Below are positions 49,639 to 59,003 of a DNA stretch of 64,000 nucleotides, piece by piece. The stretch is from assembly GCF_024707545.1 (NCBI RefSeq), contig NZ_CP062229.1, positions 1,116,001 to 1,180,000 of the forward strand, written 5' to 3'. Below the pieces are notes generated by a model. It did no database searches, was not told the DNA's origin, and was given only the letters and a program-made list of their open reading frames with translations. Both the position numbers and the translations under genes were made by a program. Origin of the DNA: Mesorhizobium onobrychidis (lineage in GTDB: Bacteria > Pseudomonadota > Alphaproteobacteria > Rhizobiales > Rhizobiaceae). How positions within the stretch are numbered: the first letter of the stretch is position 1; every line of letters starts with the position of its first letter.

Positions 49639-49821
49639 TCACAGATATCGCTCGCCGTCGGCGCGGTGCTCGAAACAGAACCAGTGCGGCGTCTGCCTCG
49701 GCTTGGCAAAGCCCCATCCCGCATTCTTGGCGCAGCCGGGATGCTCGCACCGATGGTGTATAATGCCGGGGCGCGTGACGGGCTCCATCGCATCCGGAAG
49801 GCGGATCAGTTCGTCACTCAT
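49639..49821 (-). CDS. Small Cys/His protein, possibly zinc-binding
   Basis: A 60-residue protein starting at ATG 49821, which is preceded by AGAAGGAAGG. Cysteines and histidines are arranged as HHRCEHPGC and, nearer the C-terminus, WFCFEHRADG, suggesting a small treble-clef or zinc knuckle. I do not recognise the family. The frame is open upstream, but that part overlaps a tRNA fragment and is not convincing. It sits between the two copies of the tRNA-Ser 3' end. Confidence 0.6.
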   Translation of the reverse strand: MSDELIRLPDAMEPVTRPGIIHHRCEHPGCAKNAGWGFAKPRQTPHWFCFEHRADGERYL

Positions 49822-49960
49822 GCTATGATCCTTCCTTCTGAGCAGGAGGTGGACTAGCCACCTCTGCGAACGGTGCGGAAAGCACGAGTTCATGCATGTC
49901 GAGACGCAAAACCCAACCGCTCGGGAACGGCAGGGCATTCGGGTTAGGCGGCTTGCCGAA

Positions 49961-49986
49961 AGGTTCGAATCCTGTCGGGTGCAGCA
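49961..49986 (+). tRNA. 3' fragment of a tRNA gene (T-loop to acceptor), not a functional tRNA
   Basis: AGGTTCGAATCCTGTCGGGT and the next bases GCAGCA give a T-loop GGTTCGAATCC followed by an acceptor half ending CGGGTGC. The matching 5' half (GCACCCG about 70 bases upstream), D-arm and anticodon arm are missing. It therefore looks like a remnant of a tRNA gene, probably left by a mobile element. This is a judgement from the pattern, not a scan. Confidence 0.45.
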
Positions 49987-50010
49987 TTGCCGCAGTTCGC
50001 TTGCCGACAA

Positions 50011-50727
50011 CTATTCCTGCTGGAATTGACAGGGCCAATCTTCAGGCCTCGTCAAGCCAGAAGGCAACTCGGTCCGGGCGTCTCCGCAAGCCATGTTGAG
50101 CTGCCACTGGGACAGACCCGCCGAATTGGAAAGGTCGACGCCCTCGATACGGGTCAGAAAGAAAAAGGCGCGGTCAAAGTCTATCGACGCGGTGAACGTC
50201 GCTCCTCGGAAGTCCGCCCGTGCGAGATTGGCAAACGAGAAGCGGCTGCCGCTGATATCGGCGTCATGGAACTGCGCACGCCCCAATTCTGCCTTTGTGA
50301 AATCAACGTTGGTCAGATTGGCGTCCTGGAAATTCGAGCGCTGCATTTCCGCGCTCGCAAACACAGCGCCCTGCGCGTCCATACGGCTGAAGTCGGTCCT
50401 GTAGGCCTCGATTCTGTCGAACCGGGCGCCTTTGGCGGTCGAGTCGGCCAGGGAAGCACGCACAAGCGTTGCCTTCTCAAGATTTGCCGCAAGGAGATTG
50501 CTGTTCCTGAGGTCGGTCGAAGTGAAATCAACACCGAACAGGTTCGCCCCGCTCAGGTCCTGTCCTTCTAGGATGAGAAGCTTCTTGTCACACTCGTGCC
50601 AATTGACGCCAGGCGTCGCGGCTGCGTGGCAATTGTGAGCAGCAGTGGCGTTCTGCCAAGCAAACACAGTGCAAACCGCTAGAACCAAGCCGGATGCGGC
50701 GTAAGCTCTGGTTCGCCTCAAAGTCAT
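50011..50727 (-). CDS. Secreted pentapeptide-repeat protein
   Basis: A 238-residue protein with a signal peptide (residues 1-28, then ATAAHNCHAAA). From about residue 60 to 180 there are tandem A(D/N)LXX repeats: LSGANLFGVDFTSTDLRNSN, NLTNVDFTKAELGRAQFHDA and others. These fold as a right-handed beta-helix. Cysteines at both ends could form a disulfide in the periplasm. The function is unknown. I chose ATG 50727, where the signal peptide starts. Confidence 0.8.
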   Translation of the reverse strand: MTLRRTRAYAASGLVLAVCTVFAWQNATAAHNCHAAATPGVNWHECDKKLLILEGQDLSGANLFGVDFTSTDLRNSNLLAANLEKATLVRASLADSTAKGARFDRIEAYRTDFSRMDAQGAVFASAEMQRSNFQDANLTNVDFTKAELGRAQFHDADISGSRFSFANLARADFRGATFTASIDFDRAFFFLTRIEGVDLSNSAGLSQWQLNMACGDARTELPSGLTRPEDWPCQFQQE

Positions 50728-51201
50728 TGTTGCTGGACCTCTGCTACTCGCCGACACTCAACCTGACCACATCTGCTGACATTCGAGAGTGCTCCTCGTC
50801 TACACCACCGTCAACCCGGGAGCAGAGGACATGGCGACGGTCGCCGCAGATGCGCAGCGGACGTCAACAATGGGGAGCCTGCTCGGGTGCTGACCGCCAC
50901 CGCCGGCGTCCGCTGCCGACAAGCGTGAATCCGCTTGGGTCCGCACCGATCGGTACTTCCCGACGGCGAGGTTGAACCGGCACGGGTGCTAGTCGCGTAT
51001 CCTGATTCCGCTGTCGCATGAACCCCACGACTTCGCTTAGCGAGGCCGAAGTTGATCTCTGCCATCTACCAGGTCGAAGCATGAACCCCGCATATTTGTG
51101 TCGTAAGCTGACGTGCCGCGAATACGCCGTTTTCGGTAGGCGGGCTTTATGGCGGGCGCGCAACCTATTCTTTGAATTTTATCAATGTAAACAATGTCGT
51201 A
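50728..51201. other. Gene-free stretch before tRNA-Ser
   Basis: No frame in these 474 bases has a recognisable protein or ribosome site. GCATGAACCCC occurs twice (51016-51026 and 51080-51090) as a direct repeat. The stretch lies inside the interval bounded by the copies of the tRNA-Ser 3' end and looks like residual DNA of an old insertion. Confidence 0.4.
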
Positions 51202-51291
51202 TGGCGGAGAGGGAGGGATTCGAACCCCCGATGGGCTTGCACCCATGCCGCATTTCGAGTGCGGTGCATTCGACCACTCTGCCACCTCTCC
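51202..51291 (-). tRNA. tRNA-Ser (anticodon CGA)
   Basis: On the minus strand the sequence starts GGAGAGGTGGCAGAGTGGTC and ends CCCTCCCTCTCCGCCA. The acceptor stem GGAGAGG/CCTCTCC is perfect, the T-loop GGGTTCGAATCCC is standard, the anticodon loop contains CTCGAAA (anticodon CGA, serine codon UCG), and the long variable arm GGCATGGGTGCAAGCCCATC is typical of class II tRNA. The CCA end is encoded. Confidence 0.95.
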
Positions 51292-51616
51292 GCGGTCATG
51301 GTCCGCCGTTGCCGGCGCGGCGCACTAGATAACGGCTGGGCGGAGAGGTTACAAGGGCCAATCTGCCCGGTGATCCGGCTTCTTGTCGGGCTTGCCGCCC
51401 GGCTCTCTGTTTTGCCGCGCGCTTGGCCTGAACGTTCGGCTGCTCGCTACTGGCCGCTTGCCTTGACTCGCGCCGAACCTTCGGTTAGGGACAGCGCGCA
51501 ATCGGCGTGGAGGGTTCTTCCGCGCCGCTTGCTTTTTGAACCCGCAGACTGACAAAAAGACGGCCGAACCGCCTGAAGCGGTTCATCAAGGCCGACCGAA
51601 CAGCGAAAGGCAAAAA
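51292..51616. other. Leader region of rplU
   Basis: These 325 bases between tRNA-Ser and rplU hold no gene that I can support. The last about 60 bases are the 5' leader of rplU, but I do not see a clear L21-type autogenous leader structure. The ribosome site just before rplU is weak (GAAAGG). Confidence 0.4.
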
Positions 51617-52303
51617 ATGTTCGCAGTCATCAAAACGGGCGGCAAGCAGTATCGCGTCGCCGCCAACGATCTCCTGAAGATCGAAAAAGTCGAAGGCCAG
51701 GTCGGCGATATCGTCGAGATCGGCCACGTGCTCGCTCATGGCGAGGGCGAGAATGTGACGTTCGGCGCGCCGTTCGTCGACGGCGCCCTGGTCACCGCCG
51801 AAGTCGTCGAACAGGGCAAGAACCGCACTGTCATCGCGTTCAAGAAGCGCCGCCGGCAGAATTCGCGCCGCAAGATCGGCCATCGTCAGCTTTTGACCAC
51901 CGTGCGGATCGCCGAGATCCTGCTGGGTGGCGCCAGCCCGACGAAGAAGGCCGCGGCAAAGACCGAGGCGAAAGCCGAAGTTGCTGCAAAGGCCGAGGCG
52001 AAGGCTGAAGCCGCGCCGAAGACCGAAGCCAAGGCAGAGGCTGCGCCGAAGAAGGAAGCCAAGGCAAGCGAAACTGCCGCGCCGCTGTTCAAGGCGCCGA
52101 AGGGCGAGCCGGACGTTCTGACCGTGATCAAGGGCATCGGCCCGGTTGCGGCCGGCCAGTTGAACGAGCAGGGCATCACGACCTTCGCCCAGATCGCCAA
52201 GCTGTCGGACAAGGATATCGCCAAGATCGACGAGCATATGCCGTTCAGCGCCGACCAGATCATGGACTGGCGCGAGCAGGCCAAGGAACTGGCGAAGAAG
52301 TAA
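51617..52303 (+). CDS. rplU: 50S ribosomal protein L21 with long C-terminal extension
   Basis: The first 102 residues are normal L21: [20 protein letters not shown], and [20 protein letters not shown] near residue 75. After this there is an extension of about 125 residues: first an Ala/Lys/Glu-rich stretch with [20 protein letters not shown] repeats, then a small helix-hairpin-helix-like domain ([20 protein letters not shown], near residue 170). The protein is 228 residues, against about 103 in E. coli. The ribosomal part is at the exit side of 23S rRNA domains; the added part may bind RNA or DNA. Such an extension is known in Rhizobiales. Confidence 0.95.
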   Translation: MFAVIKTGGKQYRVAANDLLKIEKVEGQVGDIVEIGHVLAHGEGENVTFGAPFVDGALVTAEVVEQGKNRTVIAFKKRRRQNSRRKIGHRQLLTTVRIAEILLGGASPTKKAAAKTEAKAEVAAKAEAKAEAAPKTEAKAEAAPKKEAKASETAAPLFKAPKGEPDVLTVIKGIGPVAAGQLNEQGITTFAQIAKLSDKDIAKIDEHMPFSADQIMDWREQAKELAKK

Positions 52304-52403
52304 GGCGCGCCGGCGCAATCGTCGCCGGATCGGACTTGAAACGGAACGCGAACGCGTTCATAAGACCTTTTAAGCGCCCTTGCGGCGCATCGGAGTTAGT
52401 TAG

Positions 52404-52673
52404 ATGGCACACAAGAAAGCTGGCGGTTCGTCGCGCAATGGTCGCGACTCCCATTCCAAGCGGCTCGGCGTGAAGAAGTTCGGCGGCGAAGCCGTGATTC
52501 CGGGCAACATCATTATTCGTCAGCGTGGCACGACGTGGCATCCCGGCACCAATGTCGGCATTGGCACGGATCACACGCTGTTTGCGCTCGAAGCTGGCGC
52601 AGTCACCTTCAACAAAAAAGCCAATGGCCGAACCTACGTATCGGTGAACCCGATGACGAAGGCCGCGGAGTAG
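52404..52673 (+). CDS. rpmA: 50S ribosomal protein L27
   Basis: An 89-residue L27 protein. It starts [20 protein letters not shown] with the long conserved N-terminal arm that reaches the peptidyl-transferase centre, and [18 protein letters not shown] near 37 is also standard. It follows rplU as in most bacteria. An intrinsic terminator follows. Confidence 0.98.
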   Translation: MAHKKAGGSSRNGRDSHSKRLGVKKFGGEAVIPGNIIIRQRGTTWHPGTNVGIGTDHTLFALEAGAVTFNKKANGRTYVSVNPMTKAAE

Positions 52674-52742
52674 CCGGTTCCGTACGAGAACACCGGCACC
52701 CATCTCGGGAACCGGTGTCTGGCCAAGCCAGGAAATGGATCA

Positions 52743-52771
52743 GGGGAGATGGGTTTCCATCTCCCCTTTTT
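52743..52771 (+). terminator. Intrinsic terminator of rplU-rpmA
   Basis: A ten-pair perfect stem GGGGAGATGG/CCATCTCCCC with a four-base loop, followed by five T. It ends the ribosomal-protein operon; the next gene begins 20 bases later and must then have its own promoter or depend on read-through. Confidence 0.9.
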
Positions 52772-52791
52772 CTTGTGCCTGGAGGACTGAC

Positions 52792-53379
52792 ATGGTTGCC
52801 GAAGCGGAAGATACAGACGGTGAAAGTTACGCGATAGATTGTCCGGTCCTGGTGACCGAGCGGCTGGTCCTGCGGGCGCCGCGCGAAAGCGATATCGAGC
52901 AACTGGTGGTGCTCGCCGACAACCGCCACGTCGCCGAAATGCTGGCCCGCATGCCTCATCCCTATGGCGAGGCCGAGGCACGCGCCTTCCTCGCCATGAC
53001 GGCATCGCGCCGGGCCGGGATTGCCTATGCCTTGACGCTGGCTGGTACTGAAACGTTCGTCGGTTGCGCCGGGCTCAACACCACCGATCGCGGGCTGGAA
53101 CTCGGCTACTGGATCGGCGAGCCCTACTGGAAGCGCGGCTATGCGACGGAAGCCGCGCATGCGCTGGTCGACCTCGCCTTCCAGAAGACGGCGATCCAGG
53201 TGCTGCATGCCTCGACGCGGGTCATCAATCCGGCCTCGCGCCGGGTCATCCACAAGTGCGGCTTCCAATATGCCGGCCAGGGCATGCTGAACTCGATCGT
53301 CGCCGGCCAGGTGCCCGTCGAGCGCTACCGTCTCGATCGCAAGACCTGGACCAGCCTGCGCAACTGGGTCCATTTCTAG
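52792..53379 (+). CDS. GNAT family N-acetyltransferase (RimJ/RimL-like)
   Basis: A 195-residue acetyltransferase. VTERLVLRAPRESDIEQLVV near residue 19 is the start of the RimJ/RimL-type fold, and the acetyl-CoA motif A is EPYWKRGYATEAAHALVDLA near residue 105. ASTRVINPASRRVIHKCGFQ near 140 completes motif B. Such enzymes acetylate ribosomal-protein N-termini or small molecules. ATG 52792 follows GGAGGACTGAC, a strong site. Confidence 0.88.
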   Translation: MVAEAEDTDGESYAIDCPVLVTERLVLRAPRESDIEQLVVLADNRHVAEMLARMPHPYGEAEARAFLAMTASRRAGIAYALTLAGTETFVGCAGLNTTDRGLELGYWIGEPYWKRGYATEAAHALVDLAFQKTAIQVLHASTRVINPASRRVIHKCGFQYAGQGMLNSIVAGQVPVERYRLDRKTWTSLRNWVHF

Positions 53380-53433
53380 GCGTGTCGATATTCAGGTAAG
53401 GCCGGCCTGCGAATGGCGACTTCCTGCGCTTAC

Positions 53434-53530
53434 CTACAGCGCCGCGCGCCCTATTGGGCGCGCAAAGGACGCTGTATTTGATTTTGCGCATGACCTTTCC
53501 GAAATCGATCTCGATTTCGGGGTCATGCGC
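53434..53530. repeat. Palindromic repeat, copy 2
   Basis: This carries the two stem-loops also seen at 11046-11149 in the opposite order: GCGCGCCCTATTGGGCGCGC and then GCGCATGACC ... GGTCATGCGC around a central GAAATCGATCTCGATTTC. It is the same repeat family and lies just after the GNAT gene, before the convergent exonuclease/phosphatase gene. It contains no coding sequence. Confidence 0.8.
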
Positions 53531-53640
53531 GGGCTCACGTACTTTAAGTACGCTCCGCTCCGGTTCTCGGAAGCCACCACTCTCGGCTCGGCCTGACCTG
53601 AATCTCAACACGCCTAGGAGATTGCGGACCGAATTCGGGT

Positions 53641-54510
53641 TCAGGCCATCTCGACCCAGACCGGCAGGTGGTCCGAGCCAACCGCTTGCCGGTCGACCCA
53701 CAGGCGCTTCAGCGATTTGGCGAGCGAGGCGCTGGTGAAGACATAATCGATGCGCTTGTGGCGGCTGGCGTCGTCAGGCCGCTTGGGGTCGACCCAGGTG
53801 ACGAGATCGGCGCCTGTGGCGGCAAGGCGCAGGGCGACATCGACGGCAAGATCGGCGGTCACAGGCATGCCGAATTCGTGATCCAGGCGGCCGGTGAGTT
53901 CGACATATTCCGGCGATCCGGCCAGCATGTTGAAGTCGCCCATGACGATGAAGCCTTCGGGACAAGGCAGGTCCGGCAGGCCGACTTCGGCGACGCCCGA
54001 CAGCGCGCCGCCCTCGATCGCATAATTCAACAGGCGCTGGCGCAGAAACCGGATCTGGCTGGCGCGTTCGACCGGGCTGCGATGATCGAGATGCGTGGAA
54101 TAGAAGCGGATGAAACCAAGCGGCGTCTCGATCAGCGCCTCCAGCGCGCCGCGCTGGAAATTCATCACTTCGAAACTGCGGCTGCGCGGCAAGAGGAGAT
54201 TGCGCGACAGGTGAACGGGCGTTTTCGACAGCACCATGTTGCCGAGCTGGAAGGTGGTTGTGATGGCGCGGCCGTTTTCCAGGCGAGAGCCGACATTGGC
54301 CTCGAAATTGCTGCCGTAGACGCCGAAGTATTCGGGCAGCGACTCACCGAGCTCGGCCACCATGTCGCGGCCGCCATTGTTGGGGTTGTTGCGCGAGACC
54401 TCCTGCAGCGCGATCATGTCGGCGCCCCGCACGGCATCAGCGATGCGGCCGACATCGTAGCGGCCGTCGAGGCCGACGCCGTAGTGGATGTTGTAGGTTA
54501 CGAGCTTCAT
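53641..54510 (-). CDS. Endonuclease/exonuclease/phosphatase family protein
   Basis: A 289-residue EEP-superfamily hydrolase. The metal-site residues appear in MKLVTYNIHYGVGLDGRYDV (Asn-7), MIALQEVSRN near residue 33, FYSTHLDHRSP near residue 137, VMGDFNMLAGSPEY near residue 190 and the final RKRIDYVF-like stretch HKRIDYVFTS with SDHLPVWVE near 280. It can be a nuclease or a phosphatase; nothing decides. ATG 54510 fits the family start. Confidence 0.88.
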   Translation of the reverse strand: MKLVTYNIHYGVGLDGRYDVGRIADAVRGADMIALQEVSRNNPNNGGRDMVAELGESLPEYFGVYGSNFEANVGSRLENGRAITTTFQLGNMVLSKTPVHLSRNLLLPRSRSFEVMNFQRGALEALIETPLGFIRFYSTHLDHRSPVERASQIRFLRQRLLNYAIEGGALSGVAEVGLPDLPCPEGFIVMGDFNMLAGSPEYVELTGRLDHEFGMPVTADLAVDVALRLAATGADLVTWVDPKRPDDASRHKRIDYVFTSASLAKSLKRLWVDRQAVGSDHLPVWVEMA

Positions 54511-54609
54511 TGCGACTCCGGCCATGTTCATAAACAGCCTCGCCCTTCGCCTCACCTTGGTTTAGAGCAGTGCCGAAGGTTTAGAGCAATGCCGCAAGGC
54601 CACTAGTAG

Positions 54610-55653
<1,044 letters not shown>

Positions 55654-55655
55654 GA

Positions 55656-56855
55656 ATGGCCGCGCAGTCGCTGAGAAAATACCGGCGCATCACCGTCAAG
55701 ATCGGCTCGGCGCTGCTTGTCGACCGCACGACCGGCCTGAAGCGCGACTGGCTGGCCTCACTTGCCGACGACATCGCCGTGCTGACCGAAGGTGGCGCCG
55801 AGATCCTCGTCGTGTCGTCCGGCGCCATCGCGCTTGGTCGCACGATTTTAGGCCTCGGCAAGCGGGCGCTGAAGCTCGAAGAGAGCCAGGCGGCGGCGGC
55901 CGTCGGGCAGATTGCGCTGGCCGGCGCCTGGTCGGATGCGCTCGGCAAGGGCGGCCTGAAATCGGGCCAGATCCTCCTGACGCTCGGCGACACCGAAGAG
56001 CGCCGCCGCTATCTCAATGCGCGGGCGACGGTCTCGACGCTGCTCAAGATGAAGGCGGTGCCGGTCATCAACGAGAACGATACGGTGGCGACCTCCGAAA
56101 TCCGCTATGGCGACAACGATCGGCTGGCGGCGCGCGTCGCCACCATGATGGGCGCCGATCTCTTGGTGCTGCTCTCCGATATTGACGGGCTCTACACGGC
56201 GCCGCCGGCGCGCGACCCGCAAGCCCGGTTCATTCCGGTCGTTGACCGCATCACCGCCGAGATCGAGGCGATGGCAGGTGCGGCCGCTTCGGAGCTTTCG
56301 CGCGGCGGCATGCGCACCAAGCTCGACGCCGGAAAGATTGCCACCGCCGCCGGCACCGCCATGATCATCACATCAGGCACGAGGTTGTCGCCGCTGATGG
56401 CGATCGAGCGTGGCGAGCGGGCGACTTTCTTCCGGCCGAGCGCCAATCCGGTCAAGGGCTACAAGACGTGGATCGCCGGGCAGCTCGAACCGGCTGGCCG
56501 GCTGACCGTCGATGCCGGCGCGATCGGCGCGCTGCTGTCGGGCAAGTCGCTGTTGCCGGCCGGCGTCAAGCTGGTCAGCGGCAATTTCTCGCGCGGCGAC
56601 ACGGTGGCGATCCTGTCGCCCGAAGGCCGCGAGATCGCGCGAGGACTGGTTGCCTACGATGCCGCCGATGCCGTAAGGATCGCTGGCTTGAAGACAGCCG
56701 AGATCGAAACGGTGCTCGGCTACGAAGCGCGATCGGCGATGATTCACCGCGACGACCTTGTGGTGAGCCATTCCGGTGACCAAGTACGGGCCGCTGACCA
56801 AGTACAGGCCGGTGACCAAGTACAGGCCGGTGACCAAGTAACCAGCGGAGGATGA
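55656..56855 (+). CDS. proB: Glutamate 5-kinase with repetitive C-terminal tail
   Basis: A 399-residue first enzyme of proline synthesis, phosphorylating glutamate. The amino-acid-kinase domain starts [16 protein letters not shown], with [15 protein letters not shown] near 50, [11 protein letters not shown] near 135 and [13 protein letters not shown] near 215. The PUA domain is at residues 280-370. After it, the last about 25 residues are a tandem repeat (GDQVQAGDQ units). It begins two bases after obgE and is followed by proA at 3 bases, so the three are one operon. Confidence 0.95.
   Translation: MAAQSLRKYRRITVKIGSALLVDRTTGLKRDWLASLADDIAVLTEGGAEILVVSSGAIALGRTILGLGKRALKLEESQAAAAVGQIALAGAWSDALGKGGLKSGQILLTLGDTEERRRYLNARATVSTLLKMKAVPVINENDTVATSEIRYGDNDRLAARVATMMGADLLVLLSDIDGLYTAPPARDPQARFIPVVDRITAEIEAMAGAAASELSRGGMRTKLDAGKIATAAGTAMIITSGTRLSPLMAIERGERATFFRPSANPVKGYKTWIAGQLEPAGRLTVDAGAIGALLSGKSLLPAGVKLVSGNFSRGDTVAILSPEGREIARGLVAYDAADAVRIAGLKTAEIETVLGYEARSAMIHRDDLVVSHSGDQVRAADQVQAGDQVQAGDQVTSGG
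56775..56840 (+). repeat. 18-bp tandem repeat in the end of proB
   Basis: Three and two-thirds copies of an 18-bp unit (GGTGACCAAGTACAGGCC and near variants) encode the C-terminal [17 protein letters not shown] tail. One unit equals six codons, so changes in copy number keep the frame. The last unit ends in the region of the stop codon. Confidence 0.9.
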
Positions 56856-56858
56856 GCC

Positions 56859-58145
56859 ATGCTGAAGCTGCATGAAAAATCCCGGGACGACACTGCCGCG
56901 CTGATGGCCGATATCGGCCGTCGCGCGCGGGCCGCCGCCCGACCGCTGGCCATCGCCACAGCTGAGCGCAAGCACGCCACGTTGATCGCCATGGCGCAGG
57001 CGATCCTTCGCCACGAGCAGGATATTCTCGACGCCAACGCCGTCGACATCAGGAATGGCGAGGAGTCCGGGCTTTCAGCCTCTTTCATGGACCGGCTGAA
57101 GCTCGATCACGCCCGCATCCGTGCCATGGCCGACGGCATCAGTGAAATCGCCGGGTTGCGCGATCCGGTCGGTGATGTCATTGCCGAATGGGACCGGCCG
57201 AACGGCCTGCATATCGAGCGCGTGCGCACACCGCTCGGCGTCGTCGGCGTCATCTATGAGAGCCGGCCGAACGTGACGGCCGATGCCGGTGCGCTTTGCC
57301 TCAAGGCCGGCAATCCGGTGATCCTGCGCGGCGGCTCGGATTCGCTCAACTCCTCGGCGGCTATCCATGCCTGCCTGGTCGAAGGGCTGAAGGCGGCCGA
57401 GCTGCCGCAGGATGCCATCCAGCTGGTGCCGACCGCCGACCGCGCCGCCGTCGGCGAGATGCTGAAAGGGCTTTCCGGGAACATCGACGTCATCATTCCG
57501 CGCGGCGGCAAGAACCTGGTCGAACGCGTCCAGAACGAGGCGCGGGTGCCGGTCTTTGCTCATCTCGAAGGCATCTGTCATCTCTACATCGACCGCTCGG
57601 CTGATCTCGACATGGCGGTCAGCATCGCGGTCAACGCCAAGATGCGGCGCACCGGCGTCTGCGGCGCGGCCGAGACGCTGCTGGTCGACGGCGCTGTTGC
57701 CTCCACCCATCTGGTGCCGATCCTCGAGGCGTTGCGCGCGGCAGGGTGCGCAATCCACGCCGGCGCCGAGGTGCTGAAAGTGTTTGCCGACGCCCAGCCT
57801 GCGACCGACGCCGACTGGGTGAGCGAATATCTCGATGCCATCATCGCGGTGAAACTGGTCGACGGCGTTGCCGGCGCGATCGAGCATATTGAGACGTTCT
57901 CCTCGCACCACACCGAGGCGATCGTCGCCGAGGATGCCGATGCGGTCGAACGGTTCTTCAATGAGATTGATTCGGCGATCCTTCTGCACAATGCCTCGAC
58001 GCAATTCGCCGATGGCGGCGAATTCGGCATGGGCGCCGAAATCGGCATCGCCACCGGCAAAATGCATGCACGAGGCCCGGTCGGTGTCGAGCAACTGACC
58101 TCGTTCAAGTACCGCGTGCGTGGGACCGGACAGGTGAGGCCTTGA
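56859..58145 (+). CDS. proA: Gamma-glutamyl phosphate reductase
   Basis: A 428-residue NADPH-dependent aldehyde-dehydrogenase-fold enzyme, second of proline synthesis. [20 protein letters not shown] is near residue 130, [18 protein letters not shown] near 205, and the catalytic cysteine in [16 protein letters not shown] near 263. [15 protein letters not shown] near 345 is the family motif near the end. It follows proB in the same operon. Confidence 0.96.
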   Translation: MLKLHEKSRDDTAALMADIGRRARAAARPLAIATAERKHATLIAMAQAILRHEQDILDANAVDIRNGEESGLSASFMDRLKLDHARIRAMADGISEIAGLRDPVGDVIAEWDRPNGLHIERVRTPLGVVGVIYESRPNVTADAGALCLKAGNPVILRGGSDSLNSSAAIHACLVEGLKAAELPQDAIQLVPTADRAAVGEMLKGLSGNIDVIIPRGGKNLVERVQNEARVPVFAHLEGICHLYIDRSADLDMAVSIAVNAKMRRTGVCGAAETLLVDGAVASTHLVPILEALRAAGCAIHAGAEVLKVFADAQPATDADWVSEYLDAIIAVKLVDGVAGAIEHIETFSSHHTEAIVAEDADAVERFFNEIDSAILLHNASTQFADGGEFGMGAEIGIATGKMHARGPVGVEQLTSFKYRVRGTGQVRP

Positions 58146-58180
58146 AGCTGTTCGCTACTAGGGCTTGAAGTTTGCGCCCA

Positions 58181-58341
58181 GCCACCCCCCTCTGCCCTGC
58201 CGAGCATCTCCCCCTCAGGGGGGGAGATTGGCTGTCATTTCTGTTTTCGCCAATCGCCGGCGCTGCAAGATTTGCACCTGCGATGAAGCCGCCAAGCTCC
58301 CCCCTCGAGGGGGAGATGTCCGGCAGGACAGAGGGGGGCGC
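58181..58341. repeat. Palindromic repeat just before nadD
   Basis: The left arm (CCCCCCTCTGCCCTGCCGAG, CATCTCCCCCTCAGGGGG) and the right arm (CCCCCTCGAGGGGGAGATGT, CCGGCAGGACAGAGGGGGGC) are inverse copies with few mismatches. It fills the space between proA and nadD. Its last bases, GAGGGGGGCGC, sit 8-18 bases before the nadD start and may act as the ribosome site. Confidence 0.85.
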
Positions 58342-58348
58342 CTGACGC

Positions 58349-58981
58349 ATGCTTTCGCAGTCCGAGCATCCCGTCCCCTCTCGCTACCTTCACATGCCGC
58401 ATGCCGGAAAGGGCTTGGCCGTCGGGCTGTTCGGCGGCTCGTTCAATCCTGCCCACGCCGGCCATGCGCTGGTCGCCGAGATCGCGCTCAGACGTCTGGC
58501 GCTCGATCAGCTGTGGTGGATGGTGACGCCGGGCAATCCGCTCAAGAGCGCGCGGGAACTGGCGCCGCTGGCCGAGCGGCTGCGCCTGTCCGAGCAGATC
58601 GCCCGGAACCCGAAGGTCAAGGTCACCGCCTTCGAGGCGACCCATTATGTCCGCTTCACCGCCGACACGCTGGCCCTGGTCAAGGCGCGCAACCCGGGCG
58701 TCGACTTCGTCTGGATCATGGGCGCCGATTCGCTTCGTGATTTCCACCGCTGGCAGCGCTGGCGCCAGATCGTGATGACGTTTCCGATCGCGGTGATCGA
58801 CCGCCCTGGCGCGACGCTGTCGTTCCTGTCGTCGGTCGTCGCCAAGACCTTCGATTACGCGCGTGTCGACGAAGGCGACGCGCCGCGGCTGGCCCGCATG
58901 AAGGCGCCGGCCTGGACCTTCATCCACGGCCCGCGCTCGTCGCTGTCGTCGACCGCGATCCGCAAGATGGCTAAGGGATAG
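58349..58981 (+). CDS. nadD: Nicotinate-nucleotide adenylyltransferase
   Basis: A 210-residue NAD-synthesis enzyme that joins nicotinate mononucleotide with AMP. The nucleotidyltransferase motif GLFGGSFNPAHAGHALVA is near residue 26, FVWIMGADSLRDFHRWQRW near 122 and the ISSTxIR-type motif SLSSTAIRKMAKG is at the C-terminus. ATG 58349 is the first start; ATG 58394 would still leave the motif whole. It is usually followed by rsfS and rlmH; here they are 4.1 kb away. Confidence 0.94.
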   Translation: MLSQSEHPVPSRYLHMPHAGKGLAVGLFGGSFNPAHAGHALVAEIALRRLALDQLWWMVTPGNPLKSARELAPLAERLRLSEQIARNPKVKVTAFEATHYVRFTADTLALVKARNPGVDFVWIMGADSLRDFHRWQRWRQIVMTFPIAVIDRPGATLSFLSSVVAKTFDYARVDEGDAPRLARMKAPAWTFIHGPRSSLSSTAIRKMAKG

Positions 58982-59003
58982 GAGTTCCTTCTCCCCTTGT
59001 GGG

